A stretch of DNA of 64,000 nucleotides, from the NCBI RefSeq assembly GCF_016651435.1, contig NZ_JAEPRJ010000001.1:2976001-3040000 (forward strand). Reading direction: 5' to 3'. How positions within the stretch are numbered: position 1 is the stretch's first letter; each line of letters opens with the position of its first letter. Source of the DNA: Catonella massiliensis. Its GTDB lineage: Bacteria > Bacillota > Clostridia > Lachnospirales > Lachnospiraceae. Below, one piece after another: positions 32,054-40,619 of the stretch. The notes under the pieces are model-generated. The model had not been told where the DNA came from. It searched no databases and was given only the letters and a program-made list of their open reading frames with translations. Both the position numbers and the translations under genes were made by a program.

Positions 32054-32818
32054 ATGAGTCGAAAAAAGGCAATTTTTCTTTATTTATTAGGAACCTTAGG
32101 GCAAATATTGATGATATGTATTATAGTTTTTATATTTCGTAACTTGGGTATTGTTGTAGATTATACTATGCCAATGGGAATGGTTGCTATTGGAATAGGT
32201 GGAGTTTCATCTGCTCTATGGGGAACTATTATTGCAGTTATATACAAAAAGTACAGTACGAAGAAAATATTAAAGGATTTTTTCGCTATAAAGCAAAACA
32301 TCAGCAGTTATTTACTCGTTATTGTGTTCTTGTTTTTGAATTTTTGCTATGTTGCATTTGATGGAAAATTAGCGTTGAATGCGTGGTATATTCCTATTAT
32401 CTTATTTCTTAAAGCAATCCTTTTTGGTGGGATTGAAGAAGTAGGGTGGAGATATATTTTTCAACCAATTATGATGGAACGCCATAGTTATATTAGTTCA
32501 ACTTTAATTACTTTTGTTCTATGGGGAATATGGCATTTTGCTTATTTCTACATTGAAGGAACATTGCTACAAGTACAGGTGTTTGGATTTTTGCTTGGAT
32601 TGTTAACTAATTGCTTTATTTTATCCGCATTATTTATAAAGACAAACAGTTTGTGGATATGTGTGATGACACATTCGTTAATAAATGTTTTCTCACAATT
32701 AGCAGTAGGTGGTAATCAAAATATAACTTATGCTTGTAAAATAATTATTATAGTAATGGCAACTGTTCTTTCGATTAGAGAGCAAAATAAAAAAGCAACT
32801 AATGTGTCAGGTCTTTAA
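32054..32818 (+). CDS. CPBP family glutamic intramembrane protease
   Basis: 254 residues from the ATG preceded by AGGTGG; an upstream TTG at 31958 in the same frame is less convincing. About eight transmembrane helices. The catalytic motifs are EEVGWRYIF (two Glu and Arg) and WHFAYF, with a final His in THSLIN, as in CPBP/Abi proteases (bacteriocin self-immunity and prenyl-protease-like). No bacteriocin gene is visible nearby. Confidence 0.88.
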   Translation: MSRKKAIFLYLLGTLGQILMICIIVFIFRNLGIVVDYTMPMGMVAIGIGGVSSALWGTIIAVIYKKYSTKKILKDFFAIKQNISSYLLVIVFLFLNFCYVAFDGKLALNAWYIPIILFLKAILFGGIEEVGWRYIFQPIMMERHSYISSTLITFVLWGIWHFAYFYIEGTLLQVQVFGFLLGLLTNCFILSALFIKTNSLWICVMTHSLINVFSQLAVGGNQNITYACKIIIIVMATVLSIREQNKKATNVSGL

Positions 32819-33028
32819 AGAGCGACAACTTCTAATTTCCTGCTAACATAATTCCTATACTTGGAAACCTACCTTAAGAAAGATACAAATAGTTGCAAGT
32901 TTAAAAGACAGACATTTTTATCAAGGAAAAGTTGAAAATTTATTGTATTAAGGCTAGTCATCGCGTAGGTAACTTGGTACAATATATACAAAAGGCATAT
33001 TAGTGTAGATAAGATAGAGGAATAAGAA

Positions 33029-33190
33029 ATGAGCGAAATCTTAAGAATTGATAGAGAATACGCCACATGGGTACAAGACGTAAGTAAAAGGTTCAAAAGA
33101 AGCCAAATAAAGGCTGCCACCGCAGTTAACAGCGAAATGCTTTTGTTGTACTGGAAATTTGCAACAACTTGTTGCAAATTTAGAGGATAA
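33029..33190 (+). pseudogene. DUF1016_N (YhcG-type) N-terminal fragment
   Basis: 53 codons: WVQDVSKRFKRSQIKAATAVN and LLLYWKF match the N-terminus of DUF1016 nucleases, then the frame runs into unrelated sequence. It is followed at 33237-33285 by a relic of the immunity-like protein. Together they fill the 32819-33370 gap. Confidence 0.65.
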
Positions 33191-33318
33191 CTATATTTTC
33201 AGAATTCCTTGGGGAGTTTGTTATGAACGACTGTATAAAAATCCCTTATGAGGAAAATAAGAATAGGAGCACCAAGATAATATAGGGTAAAGCTCCCTTA
33301 GATTAAACAAAATACCCC

Positions 33319-33349
33319 TTGACCTTATAGTAAGCTATAATGATATAAA
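33319..33349 (+). promoter_or_regulatory. MerR-type promoter with 19-bp spacer and dyad
   Basis: TTGACC (33319-33324) and TATAAA (33344-33349) are 19 bases apart. The overlong spacer contains TTATAG-TAAG-CTATAA, a perfect dyad (33325-33340). This is the hallmark of promoters that a MerR-family protein untwists, and the next gene encodes one, so autoregulation is likely. Confidence 0.7.
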
Positions 33350-33370
33350 TGGTTCAGGAAGGAGGATGAT

Positions 33371-34186
33371 ATGACGATTAAAGAATTTGCCCATATCTGT
33401 GGATGCAATCCTCAGACACTTCGTTATTATGATCAAATAGACCTACTGAAACCGGTTAAAGTAGATAGGTGGTCAGGATACCGATATTACGATGAGGAGC
33501 AGGCTTATGTTTTTGTCAAAATAAAAAATCTTCAAAAAGCCGGATTTACAATAGATGAGATAAGAGGGCTTCTTGATAAGGATAATCTTGCAATCTGTAG
33601 AGCCTTTGACGAGAAAATAGCTAAAGAGGAAAAGAGATTGCAGGAAATCAAAGATATCCGACAGTCATATCAAACTGAAATGAATAATATCAAAGATAAG
33701 ATTGATGCAGTAAGGAAGAAAATTACAGAAGAAATGCAGGCATACAATCAAACGTCAGAGTTTGGACTACATGCAGATAAGTATGAGGGATTAATCGATA
33801 ATGTAAATCGCTATCTAGACAATGTGGCTATTTCAAATATTGATAAGTTTGATTATGAAGAATTCCACGAGGGAGAAGATGTGGAAGAGGAAGCTGAATT
33901 CTTTAATATGCCTGAAAATGAAGACTATGAGCTTGTCTATGAAAAGCATGATTGGTGCAATATCAAGGATTTTATTGATGAATTTTATAATATTGAAAAT
34001 GGGAAGGAATACGCATTGCTTGTCAGTGTGAATGAGTCGAAAAAGGCCTATAGTACGGCATTTGCAAGTACTCTAATGGGGCTCATTTTAACAAAAAATC
34101 CTGATAAAAACTGTGGTTTTACCTGTAACATAGAGAAATCCAAGGACAATAAAAACCATTTCAGGGTGTTTAAGACTAAAGGATAA
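33371..34186 (+). CDS. MerR-family transcriptional regulator
   Basis: 271 residues. The N-terminal winged helix starts MTIKEFAHICGCNPQTLRYYDQI and has the GYRYYDEEQ wing; a coiled coil follows at about 85-125, then a C-terminal effector-binding-like domain of about 140 residues. It has its own MerR-type promoter. The next genes (DUF1722, TIGR02328) are in the same orientation within 50 bases, so it probably controls them too. Confidence 0.92.
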   Translation: MTIKEFAHICGCNPQTLRYYDQIDLLKPVKVDRWSGYRYYDEEQAYVFVKIKNLQKAGFTIDEIRGLLDKDNLAICRAFDEKIAKEEKRLQEIKDIRQSYQTEMNNIKDKIDAVRKKITEEMQAYNQTSEFGLHADKYEGLIDNVNRYLDNVAISNIDKFDYEEFHEGEDVEEEAEFFNMPENEDYELVYEKHDWCNIKDFIDEFYNIENGKEYALLVSVNESKKAYSTAFASTLMGLILTKNPDKNCGFTCNIEKSKDNKNHFRVFKTKG

Positions 34187-34234
34187 TAGCTAAATTTGGT
34201 AGTGCACAATATAAAACTCGGAAGTAGGTGCAAT

Positions 34235-34627
34235 GTGAACAACAAAGTTATTAAAAAAGAATGTGAAGAGCTATGGGCAAAAAATAAATATTTTGTGTTA
34301 AGCAAGTCACATAAGACATATCTTGAGATAAGGGAGTATCTAAAGGAAAAGGAAGTTGATATTTTATATCTGCAAGATAAAATACAAAAAGTACGAGATA
34401 TGGAAGAAAGTAAGAAAGATTTTAGCAATGCCATTCTCCATATCTGGGGATATTTCAAAAAAGAGGCAAGCGAAAATGAGAAACAAGGATTATTTGATAT
34501 ACTGGAAGAGTATATGGATGGGAAGAAAAGTCAGACCTTTGTCATTGAGTACATCAACGCTTTACTAAAGAAATATCCTAGTAAATATTTACAGGAATCA
34601 ACTTTATTAACAGGAGAAAACATATGA
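34235..34627 (+). CDS. DUF1722 (YbgA-like) protein
   Basis: About 130 residues from a GTG; an alternative start lies 39 bases upstream. ELWAKNKYFVLSKSHKTY at the start and AILHIWGYFKKEASENEKQGL in the second half are the DUF1722 signatures. DUF1722 is adjacent or fused to photolyase-associated genes in many bacteria (E. coli ybgA-phr). Here its stop overlaps the start of a pyrimidine-dimer-glycosylase-like gene by ATGA, which keeps the link with UV-damage genes. Confidence 0.82.
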   Translation: MNNKVIKKECEELWAKNKYFVLSKSHKTYLEIREYLKEKEVDILYLQDKIQKVRDMEESKKDFSNAILHIWGYFKKEASENEKQGLFDILEEYMDGKKSQTFVIEYINALLKKYPSKYLQESTLLTGENI

Positions 34628-34992
34628 GACTGTGGCATGAACAACTAATCCCCATATTACCCAAAAATCAGCTTCTCGGACAGCATAGAGAATGTTGTGC
34701 CCTTAGGGGTAACGGCTGGCTAAGGAGACATAGAACTGTAGACTATGTATTTTTGTATTCTCCGTATCATCTGTTTTTATACCATTCATTGGTAATGGAT
34801 GAAATGGAAAAAAGAGGATACAATGTGTCTTCGGAATGGAGGGATAAGAATTATAGAGGAAAGAATGCAGAGAATTATAGTAATCTTGAAGAAAAGACTA
34901 TAGGTAGTCCAATATACAAAGAGCATAATCCTAAATATCTGGCTGAGTGTATAGAAAACCTCAGAAAGAAGGGGATATTATTAGAAGTGTAG
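34624..34992 (+). CDS. TIGR02328/pyrimidine-dimer DNA glycosylase-like protein
   Basis: 122 residues. MRLWHEQLIPILPKNQLLGQ and HRECCALRGNGW are characteristic of TIGR02328, a group related to T4 endonuclease V-type pyrimidine-dimer glycosylases (PF03013). In T4 endonuclease V the catalytic amine is the N-terminal Thr; this group starts Met-Arg-Leu-Trp-His, so activity cannot be taken for granted. Translationally coupled to DUF1722. Confidence 0.82.
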   Translation: MRLWHEQLIPILPKNQLLGQHRECCALRGNGWLRRHRTVDYVFLYSPYHLFLYHSLVMDEMEKRGYNVSSEWRDKNYRGKNAENYSNLEEKTIGSPIYKEHNPKYLAECIENLRKKGILLEV

Positions 34993-35079
34993 GGGGGATG
35001 ATTGATTTGCCAAGCCACGAAGATGTTGAGATTTGCAAATGTACTGTGATATAATGAGGCGGAGAAAGAAGGTGAAAAG

Positions 35080-35643
35080 ATGAGCAAGTCAACCACTAAG
35101 CTTGCTATTGCATTTGCTTTTAAGGAATTATTGATGGAAAAGCCTCTAAACAAAATAACAATAAATGATATCGCAGAAAAGTGTGAAATGAACCGTCAGA
35201 CCTTTTATTATCACTTTCATGACATTTTGGAGCTAACAGAATGGATTTGCGAATCGGATGCAGAAAGAGCATTAAGCGAAAATCGTACATATGCGACCTG
35301 GCAGGAAGGATTTTTGTCCATCTTCAACATGATAAAAAAAGATAAGAACTTTATTATAAATATTTACCGCAATGTGCCAAGTGACTATCTGCACAGATAC
35401 TTGTATAAGGCTACATATCAGCTTCTTTACAATGTGTTGGAGGAAAAGGCCAAGGGAATGGTTATCAGAGAAGAAGACAAGGCCTTTATTGCTAACTTTT
35501 ATAAATATGGCTTTGTAGGCCTTTTGCTGGAATGGATTGACAACGGAATGAAAGATGAGCCCGCACTCATTGTAGAACGCCTAAATTCGCTTATTCAAGG
35601 CAATTTTGAACAGGCTCTAAACAATGCAAAACTTAATAAATAA
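35080..35643 (+). CDS. TetR-family regulator (DhaS-like)
   Basis: 187 residues. The N-terminal helix-turn-helix has KITINDIAEKCEMNRQTFYYHF; the C-terminal domain (SIFNMIKKDKNFIINIYRN and YGFVGLLLEWIDNGM) matches the DhaS-like TetR C-terminal family. It precedes the oleate hydratase gene by 185 bases with two strong palindromes between, and is therefore the likely regulator of it. Confidence 0.9.
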   Translation: MSKSTTKLAIAFAFKELLMEKPLNKITINDIAEKCEMNRQTFYYHFHDILELTEWICESDAERALSENRTYATWQEGFLSIFNMIKKDKNFIINIYRNVPSDYLHRYLYKATYQLLYNVLEEKAKGMVIREEDKAFIANFYKYGFVGLLLEWIDNGMKDEPALIVERLNSLIQGNFEQALNNAKLNK

Positions 35644-35719
35644 ATACGACAAAGACGGTGATTTGTCGTATTTTAACCCAATATCGGGGGATTGTCGTAT
35701 ATGCAGACAATCTCCCGAT
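35642..35719. promoter_or_regulatory. Two palindromes between the TetR and oleate hydratase genes
   Basis: AAATACGACAAA / TTTGTCGTATTT (35642-35673) has perfect 12-base arms; ATCGGGGGATTGTC / GACAATCTCCCGAT (35683-35719) has 14-base arms with one mismatch. Both contain TTGTCGTAT-type cores. They could be a terminator for the regulator gene plus an operator for ohyA. Confidence 0.55.
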
Positions 35720-35828
35720 TTTGTGCATATCATTATCTTAGAATAATGCTTATACTTATGCACATAGAAAACAGATGAGCTAGACAAGGGAGTTTAGTCA
35801 CAAAATAAATGAAAAGGAGAATACGCCT

Positions 35829-37622
35829 ATGTATTATTCAGCAGGAACTTATGAATCATTTGCAAAGCCGGAGAAACCGGAGGGAGCTGACAGAAAATCA
35901 GCCTACATTATAGGAACAGGACTTGCGGGACTTTCTGCAGCATTCTATCTTGTAAGGGATGGACAGGTGAAGGGTGAGAGGATTCATCTCCTTGAGAAGC
36001 TGGAGCTTGCAGGAGGCAGCTGCGATGGCAGAAAGGATGTGAGAAAGGGATTTTACATGAGGGGTGGAAGAGAGATGGACAACCACTTTGAGTGTATGTG
36101 GGACATGTACAGAGATGTGCCTTCCATAGAAAATCCTGAAATATCGGTGCTTGACGAGTATTATTGGCTAAATAAACACGATCCGAACTACTCGCTTTGC
36201 AGAGCCTCTGAAAAACGTGGACAGGATGCGCATACAGATAAAAAATTTACACTTGATAAGAAGTCTCAGATGGCACTTACCAAGCTGTTTATGACACCGG
36301 AGAAGGAGCTTGAAGACAAGAAAATAAGTGAGGTTCTGCCGGACTCTTTCTGGGAAACTAATTTCTGGCTGTACTGGCAGACCATGTTCGCATTTCAAAG
36401 ATGGTCATCTGCGCTTGAGATGAAGAGATATCTGTGCAGATTCTGCCACCATATAGATGGGCTTCCTGACTTTACAGCACTTCGTTTTACAAAGTACAAT
36501 CAGTATGAAAGTATGATACTTCCACTTGTAAAATATCTTGAAAATCACGGAGTAAAGGTAGAATACGGCATAGATGTTAAAAATGTTATCATTAAGGATG
36601 AGGGTGGAAGAAAGGTTGCTACTCAGATTGTATACGAGAAGAATGGAGAGACGGATCGAATAGACCTTGTAGAGGATGATTTGGTATTCATTACCAATGG
36701 CTGCTGTACGGATACCTCCTGCTATGGAGACCAGAATACCGTGCCTGATATAAGCAATGTGAAGAATGGCGTGGGTGAGTCATGGGATTTGTGGAAAAAT
36801 ATCGCATCTCAGGCTAAAAACGGTGAATATGGCAATCCTGATAAGTTCTGCAGTGATGTTGAAGCCACCAACTGGATGAGTGCAACAGTTGAAACCTCAG
36901 ATGAGGAAATCATCCAAAGGATAATCAGCATATGTAAGAGAGATCCAAGGGAAGGAAAGGTTACCACAGGCGGCATAGTAACTGTAAAGGACAGTACGGA
37001 TAATTGGTACCTGTCCTGGACTATCAACCGCCAGCCACAGTTTAAGTCTCAGAATAAGGATACTGTTTTGATTTGGGTATATGCACTTACTACCAATAAA
37101 GAAGGAAACTATGTCAAGAAGGCTATGCGTGACTGCACAGGTGAAGAGGTGTGCAGAGAGTGGCTGTATCACATAGGAGCCCCGCTTGATAAGATAGACG
37201 AATGGGCAAAGAACCGCTGTAATACCACCACCTGCTTCATGCCTTATATCAATGCCTTCTTCCAGCCAAGAAAGGAAAAGGACAGACCGCTTGTAGTCCC
37301 TAAGGGAGCAGTCAACTTCGCATTTCTTGGACAGTTCACAGAGACACCAAGAGACACTATATTTACTACAGAATACTCTATCCGTACCGGAATGGAGGCT
37401 GTATATACTCTTCTTAATGTTGATAGAGGTGTGCCGGAAGTATGGGGCTCAAAGTATGACATAAGAGAGCTTCTAAGGGCTGCTTACTATGCAATCGACA
37501 AGAAGAAACTGTCTGAACTTCCTTTGTCATTTAAAGAAAAAATTGCTCTAAAGATTGCGCTTAACGTAGCAAAGGGAACTGATGTCGAGATTCTCCTAAG
37601 GGAGAGTGGGCTGATAGAATAA
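35829..37622 (+). CDS. ohyA: Oleate hydratase
   Basis: 597 residues, the normal length of the family. It has an FAD-binding motif GTGLAGLSAAFYL (about 29-41), GGSCDG, the family-specific RGGREMDNHFECMWD segment, and FTALRFTKYNQYES. The enzyme adds water to cis-9 double bonds of oleic or linoleic acid to give 10-hydroxy fatty acids, which detoxifies unsaturated fatty acids in gut bacteria. It is controlled probably by the TetR-type gene before it. AAGGAGA ribosome binding site. Confidence 0.95.
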   Translation: MYYSAGTYESFAKPEKPEGADRKSAYIIGTGLAGLSAAFYLVRDGQVKGERIHLLEKLELAGGSCDGRKDVRKGFYMRGGREMDNHFECMWDMYRDVPSIENPEISVLDEYYWLNKHDPNYSLCRASEKRGQDAHTDKKFTLDKKSQMALTKLFMTPEKELEDKKISEVLPDSFWETNFWLYWQTMFAFQRWSSALEMKRYLCRFCHHIDGLPDFTALRFTKYNQYESMILPLVKYLENHGVKVEYGIDVKNVIIKDEGGRKVATQIVYEKNGETDRIDLVEDDLVFITNGCCTDTSCYGDQNTVPDISNVKNGVGESWDLWKNIASQAKNGEYGNPDKFCSDVEATNWMSATVETSDEEIIQRIISICKRDPREGKVTTGGIVTVKDSTDNWYLSWTINRQPQFKSQNKDTVLIWVYALTTNKEGNYVKKAMRDCTGEEVCREWLYHIGAPLDKIDEWAKNRCNTTTCFMPYINAFFQPRKEKDRPLVVPKGAVNFAFLGQFTETPRDTIFTTEYSIRTGMEAVYTLLNVDRGVPEVWGSKYDIRELLRAAYYAIDKKKLSELPLSFKEKIALKIALNVAKGTDVEILLRESGLIE

Positions 37623-37683
37623 AGGTTCGTGAAATAAACAGGATATACGACTGTCTCTAAACCAATGTACCTTAATGTACAGT

Positions 37684-37800
37684 GGTGCAGAGCCTGAATT
37701 TATAGAAGGTGACATATTTAAAATCATTATTCCGCTGTCTGTTGGTTCGATGACAAAGGTAGACCCAGAGACTTCGCCTGTAGCAAGCAGAAATATATAA
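37684..37800 (+). pseudogene. C-terminal scrap of an AlbA_2-type ATP-binding protein
   Basis: The + strand reads GAEPEFIEGDIFKIIIPLS, the typical end of the ATP-binding domain of AlbA_2-type proteins, without the rest of the gene. It ends in a stop at 37798-37800. Confidence 0.6.
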
Positions 37801-37821
37801 AGGCATAAACAATAAGTAAAA

Positions 37822-37848
37822 AGCTCGGATTAGCTCCGAGCTTTTTTT
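37822..37848 (+). terminator. Rho-independent terminator
   Basis: AGCTCGGA / TCCGAGCT with a 5-base loop followed by seven T. Confidence 0.85.
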
Positions 37849-37852
37849 ATGG

Positions 37853-38010
37853 GTGCGCATAGCGGTGCACATTTCTAACGGGTGCAGTCCCGAATCCGCC
37901 CGGTAGTGGGAAGGATGTGCCGAAAGCAAGGGCGCCTATGGTGACCTCGAATCTGAGGGAAGCTGGATATGAGGCAGATAGATGTAGAGGAAGAAAAGTG
38001 TAGTGCAACT
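37853..38010 (+). ncRNA. 5' fragment of a group II intron
   Basis: It begins GTGCGCAT at the expected intron 5' end and continues with GGGTGCAGTCCCG, CCGAAAGCAAGGGCGCC and CGAATCTGAGGGAAGC, conserved parts of domain I in bacterial group II introns. No reverse transcriptase frame and no domain V/VI follow; the sequence turns A/T-rich after about 38010. It is a 5' stump left by deletion. Confidence 0.7.
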
Positions 38011-38160
38011 TCTGAAATATATAAGACGAAAAATAATACGTTTCAATTATTTATTATTTAAAATAGCTAAAATATCAACTAAAGAATAAATAAAGGTAAA
38101 AATGCATATAATATATAAAATTATGCGTCAATAAATGTACTAAAAACACAAAAATTAATA

Positions 38161-38189
38161 TTGACACGTTTTAATTAATGTCTTATAAT
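38161..38189 (+). promoter_or_regulatory. Consensus promoter of the ABC importer operon with repeated operator-like element
   Basis: TTGACA, 17-base spacer, TATAAT: a perfect match to the sigma-A consensus, needing tight repression. CACGTTTTAATTAAT overlaps it, and TACGTTTCAATTATT lies 127 bases upstream (38038-38052); the shared ACGTTTYAATTAWT may be the site for the LacI-type regulator encoded downstream. Confidence 0.75.
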
Positions 38190-38233
38190 GAACCTATGAT
38201 GTTAAACTTATTTTAGATCATAGGAGGTAAAGC

Positions 38234-39580
38234 ATGAAAAAAGTATTAGCGGTTGCACTATCAGTAACTATGGGGTTATCTTTAATGGCCTGTAGTAATA
38301 ACTCGTCATCTAAGTCGTCAACAGGTGCGGAAAAAGCTTCATCAACAGCTTCAACAGTAAAATCCAAGACATCTTCCACTGCAGAAAATGGAACAGAGCT
38401 AAAGGGAGATATTGAATATTGGTCAAGCTGGAGTGAAACTGAGGCTCAGGCACTTGCATTAAGGGAAGCGGCAGATGAATTTACAAAAGCAAACCCTGGA
38501 GTGAAAATCAACTTTACATTTAATGGGCGTGATAACAGGAACTTAGTTGGTTCAGCAGTGGCTGCCGGAACCAAAATTACAATGATGGATGCAAATGCGG
38601 ATAATATAAAATCAATGTGGTCAGATATGACAATGGATTTAACTCCATTCTTCGAAAAGACATATGCATCAACTGATGGAAAAAAATATGTTGATAGAAT
38701 TATGCCAAGCATGTCTGGATTGTCAGCATCATTGTTTGATGGGAAGTATTCATATTTTCCTTATGCACCTCAAGCTTTTATGATATTCTGTAATAAGAAT
38801 ATCTTTGATGAATGTGGTATTACAAAGTATCCTGAAACCTGGGCTGAGTTAATGGATGCTTGTGAAAAAATAAAAGCAAAAGGCTATATCCCGGTTACTA
38901 CTGATAATGGATATGCAACGAGCTGGGTGGGGTACTATCTGAGCCGTCTGCTTGGCAATGAAGAAGTAGAAAAATTAAGCAATGACCCAAAAGCTTGGAG
39001 CAATCCAAAGGTTCTAGAGGCAGCCAAGGCTATCGAAGAAATGGCTAAGAAGGGTTACTTTGATCCGGTTATTGAAACAAATACATACCCAAATGCACAG
39101 CAGAGTATGGTTATAAATGAAAAAATCGCAATGTACATTAATGGAACCTGGTTACCAAACGAAGTAAGTGAATCAACTCCTGAAAACTTTAAGTGGGGAT
39201 CTTTTGCTTTCCCAACTGTTGAAGGTGGTGTTGATGACCAGACAGCAGGCTGTTATAGTAGTTACGGTATTGCTATCAACAAAACAGCAACTGCTGAAGA
39301 AGCTGAAGCAGCAGCTGCTTTTGGAGTGTATGTTACCACAGCATTTGACCAGAAATTCTCAGATTCTGCAAATGCTATTCCTGTAAGTGTTGATGGCGTA
39401 TGGCCTGATAGTTTGAAGGATGCACAGCAGGTTATGGCTAAATATACAAAAAGATATCCATCTCAGACTTCTCTGATACTAAATAGTAATAGTAAGCAGA
39501 TTATTGCAGACGCCTGCCTTAAACTCATGGGCGGAAGTATAACAGCTGAGAAGTTTGTAGAAATGGCATCTAAGTTCTAA
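38234..39580 (+). CDS. ABC transporter substrate-binding lipoprotein (family 1-like)
   Basis: 448 residues. Lipobox LSLMAC with Cys20-21 region, a Ser/Thr/Lys-rich linker to about 55, then a type 2 periplasmic-binding fold: IEYWSSWSETEAQ, VKINFTFNGRDNRNL and aromatic residues in the cleft region (YSYFPYAPQAF), typical of sugar-binding proteins of the CUT1 type. It heads an operon with two permeases and three hydrolases. The attenuator-like hairpin after it would leave it in excess over the permeases. Confidence 0.92.
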   Translation: MKKVLAVALSVTMGLSLMACSNNSSSKSSTGAEKASSTASTVKSKTSSTAENGTELKGDIEYWSSWSETEAQALALREAADEFTKANPGVKINFTFNGRDNRNLVGSAVAAGTKITMMDANADNIKSMWSDMTMDLTPFFEKTYASTDGKKYVDRIMPSMSGLSASLFDGKYSYFPYAPQAFMIFCNKNIFDECGITKYPETWAELMDACEKIKAKGYIPVTTDNGYATSWVGYYLSRLLGNEEVEKLSNDPKAWSNPKVLEAAKAIEEMAKKGYFDPVIETNTYPNAQQSMVINEKIAMYINGTWLPNEVSESTPENFKWGSFAFPTVEGGVDDQTAGCYSSYGIAINKTATAEEAEAAAAFGVYVTTAFDQKFSDSANAIPVSVDGVWPDSLKDAQQVMAKYTKRYPSQTSLILNSNSKQIIADACLKLMGGSITAEKFVEMASKF

Positions 39581-39668
39581 TTTGTGATTGTTGTGAAAGA
39601 TAATCAATGCCATTAGCATAAGGTACAAAATTGCTGTGGCTTTTAATTAGAAAAAATAAAGATTTGTT

Positions 39669-39702
39669 AAAGGCAAAGGGGATAGACCTTTGCCTTTTTC
39701 TA
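39669..39702 (+). terminator. Leaky terminator between binding-protein and permease genes
   Basis: AAAGGCAAAGG / CCTTTGCCTTT with a 7-base loop and a short T-run, just before the first permease gene. It would cause partial termination, as often seen after binding-protein genes. Confidence 0.65.
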
Positions 39703-39716
39703 AAAAGGGGGCTTTT

Positions 39717-40610
39717 ATGAAACAAACGAAGAGGTCGGTTTTGATTTTTATGATGCCGGCTGTGGTTCTTATGATAGTTATTTTTTTATATCCAACTTTA
39801 AGAACAATTATCATGAGTATGTTCAATGCAAAAAGTGTTACTACTCCACTTGCAGATTGGAAGTTCGTCGGATTTGACAATTTTATTAAATTGATTGAAA
39901 CACCATTATTTGTAAGGTCGATGGCAAATATAGGGAAAATATGGATATACAATGGAATTGCAACACTAGTCTTATCTATGTTATTCGCACTTGCTTTTAC
40001 GAAAGACATTCGATTCAAAAAATTTTTTAGGACAATAGTGTACCTCCCAAATGTTATTGCAGCTATTGCAGTAGGTTATATGTGGCTGCTTTATGTTTAT
40101 AACAGTAGATTTGGATTGCTTACTACCACATTTTCAAAACTAGGGCTGACAAAACTCGCGGAATTTCAGTGGCTTAGTTCGGATAATATGTTTTTATCAA
40201 TGTGTATTGCCAATGTGTTTGGCAATGTCGGATATTTTATGATGATGTTTATAGCAGGCATTGAAAAGATTCCAACGGATTATTTTGAAGCGGCCTCCTT
40301 GGAAGGTGCAACAGGATCTCAACGATTTTGGCATATTATTTTCCCATTAACTAAGGGTGTTTTGAGGACGGCAATTGTACTGTGGACAACAAGGACAATG
40401 GGCTTTTTTGCGTTATCTCAGGTATTTGCCGGTGTAAATACATATACTCCTATGCTCTTTACATATCAGACTTTGTTTGGAACAGAAGTTGCGTCAGAAT
40501 CAATTAACGCAGGAATGGCAGCGGCAGCAGCTGTATTAATGACAGTAATTGTAGTATTTGTTTCACTGATTTTAAATCGTGCAATCAAAGATGAAAGCTA
40601 TGATATGTAG
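39717..40610 (+). CDS. ABC transporter permease, MalF-like
   Basis: 297 residues from the ATG with AAGGGGG just before it. Six transmembrane helices; the EAA loop reads YFEAASLEGATGSQRFWHIIFPL, the contact point for the ATPase. It pairs with the next gene. No ATPase gene is present in this operon, so a shared MsmK/UgpC-type ATPase encoded elsewhere is likely. Confidence 0.92.
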   Translation: MKQTKRSVLIFMMPAVVLMIVIFLYPTLRTIIMSMFNAKSVTTPLADWKFVGFDNFIKLIETPLFVRSMANIGKIWIYNGIATLVLSMLFALAFTKDIRFKKFFRTIVYLPNVIAAIAVGYMWLLYVYNSRFGLLTTTFSKLGLTKLAEFQWLSSDNMFLSMCIANVFGNVGYFMMMFIAGIEKIPTDYFEAASLEGATGSQRFWHIIFPLTKGVLRTAIVLWTTRTMGFFALSQVFAGVNTYTPMLFTYQTLFGTEVASESINAGMAAAAAVLMTVIVVFVSLILNRAIKDESYDM

Positions 40611-40619
40611 GAGGGTGAT

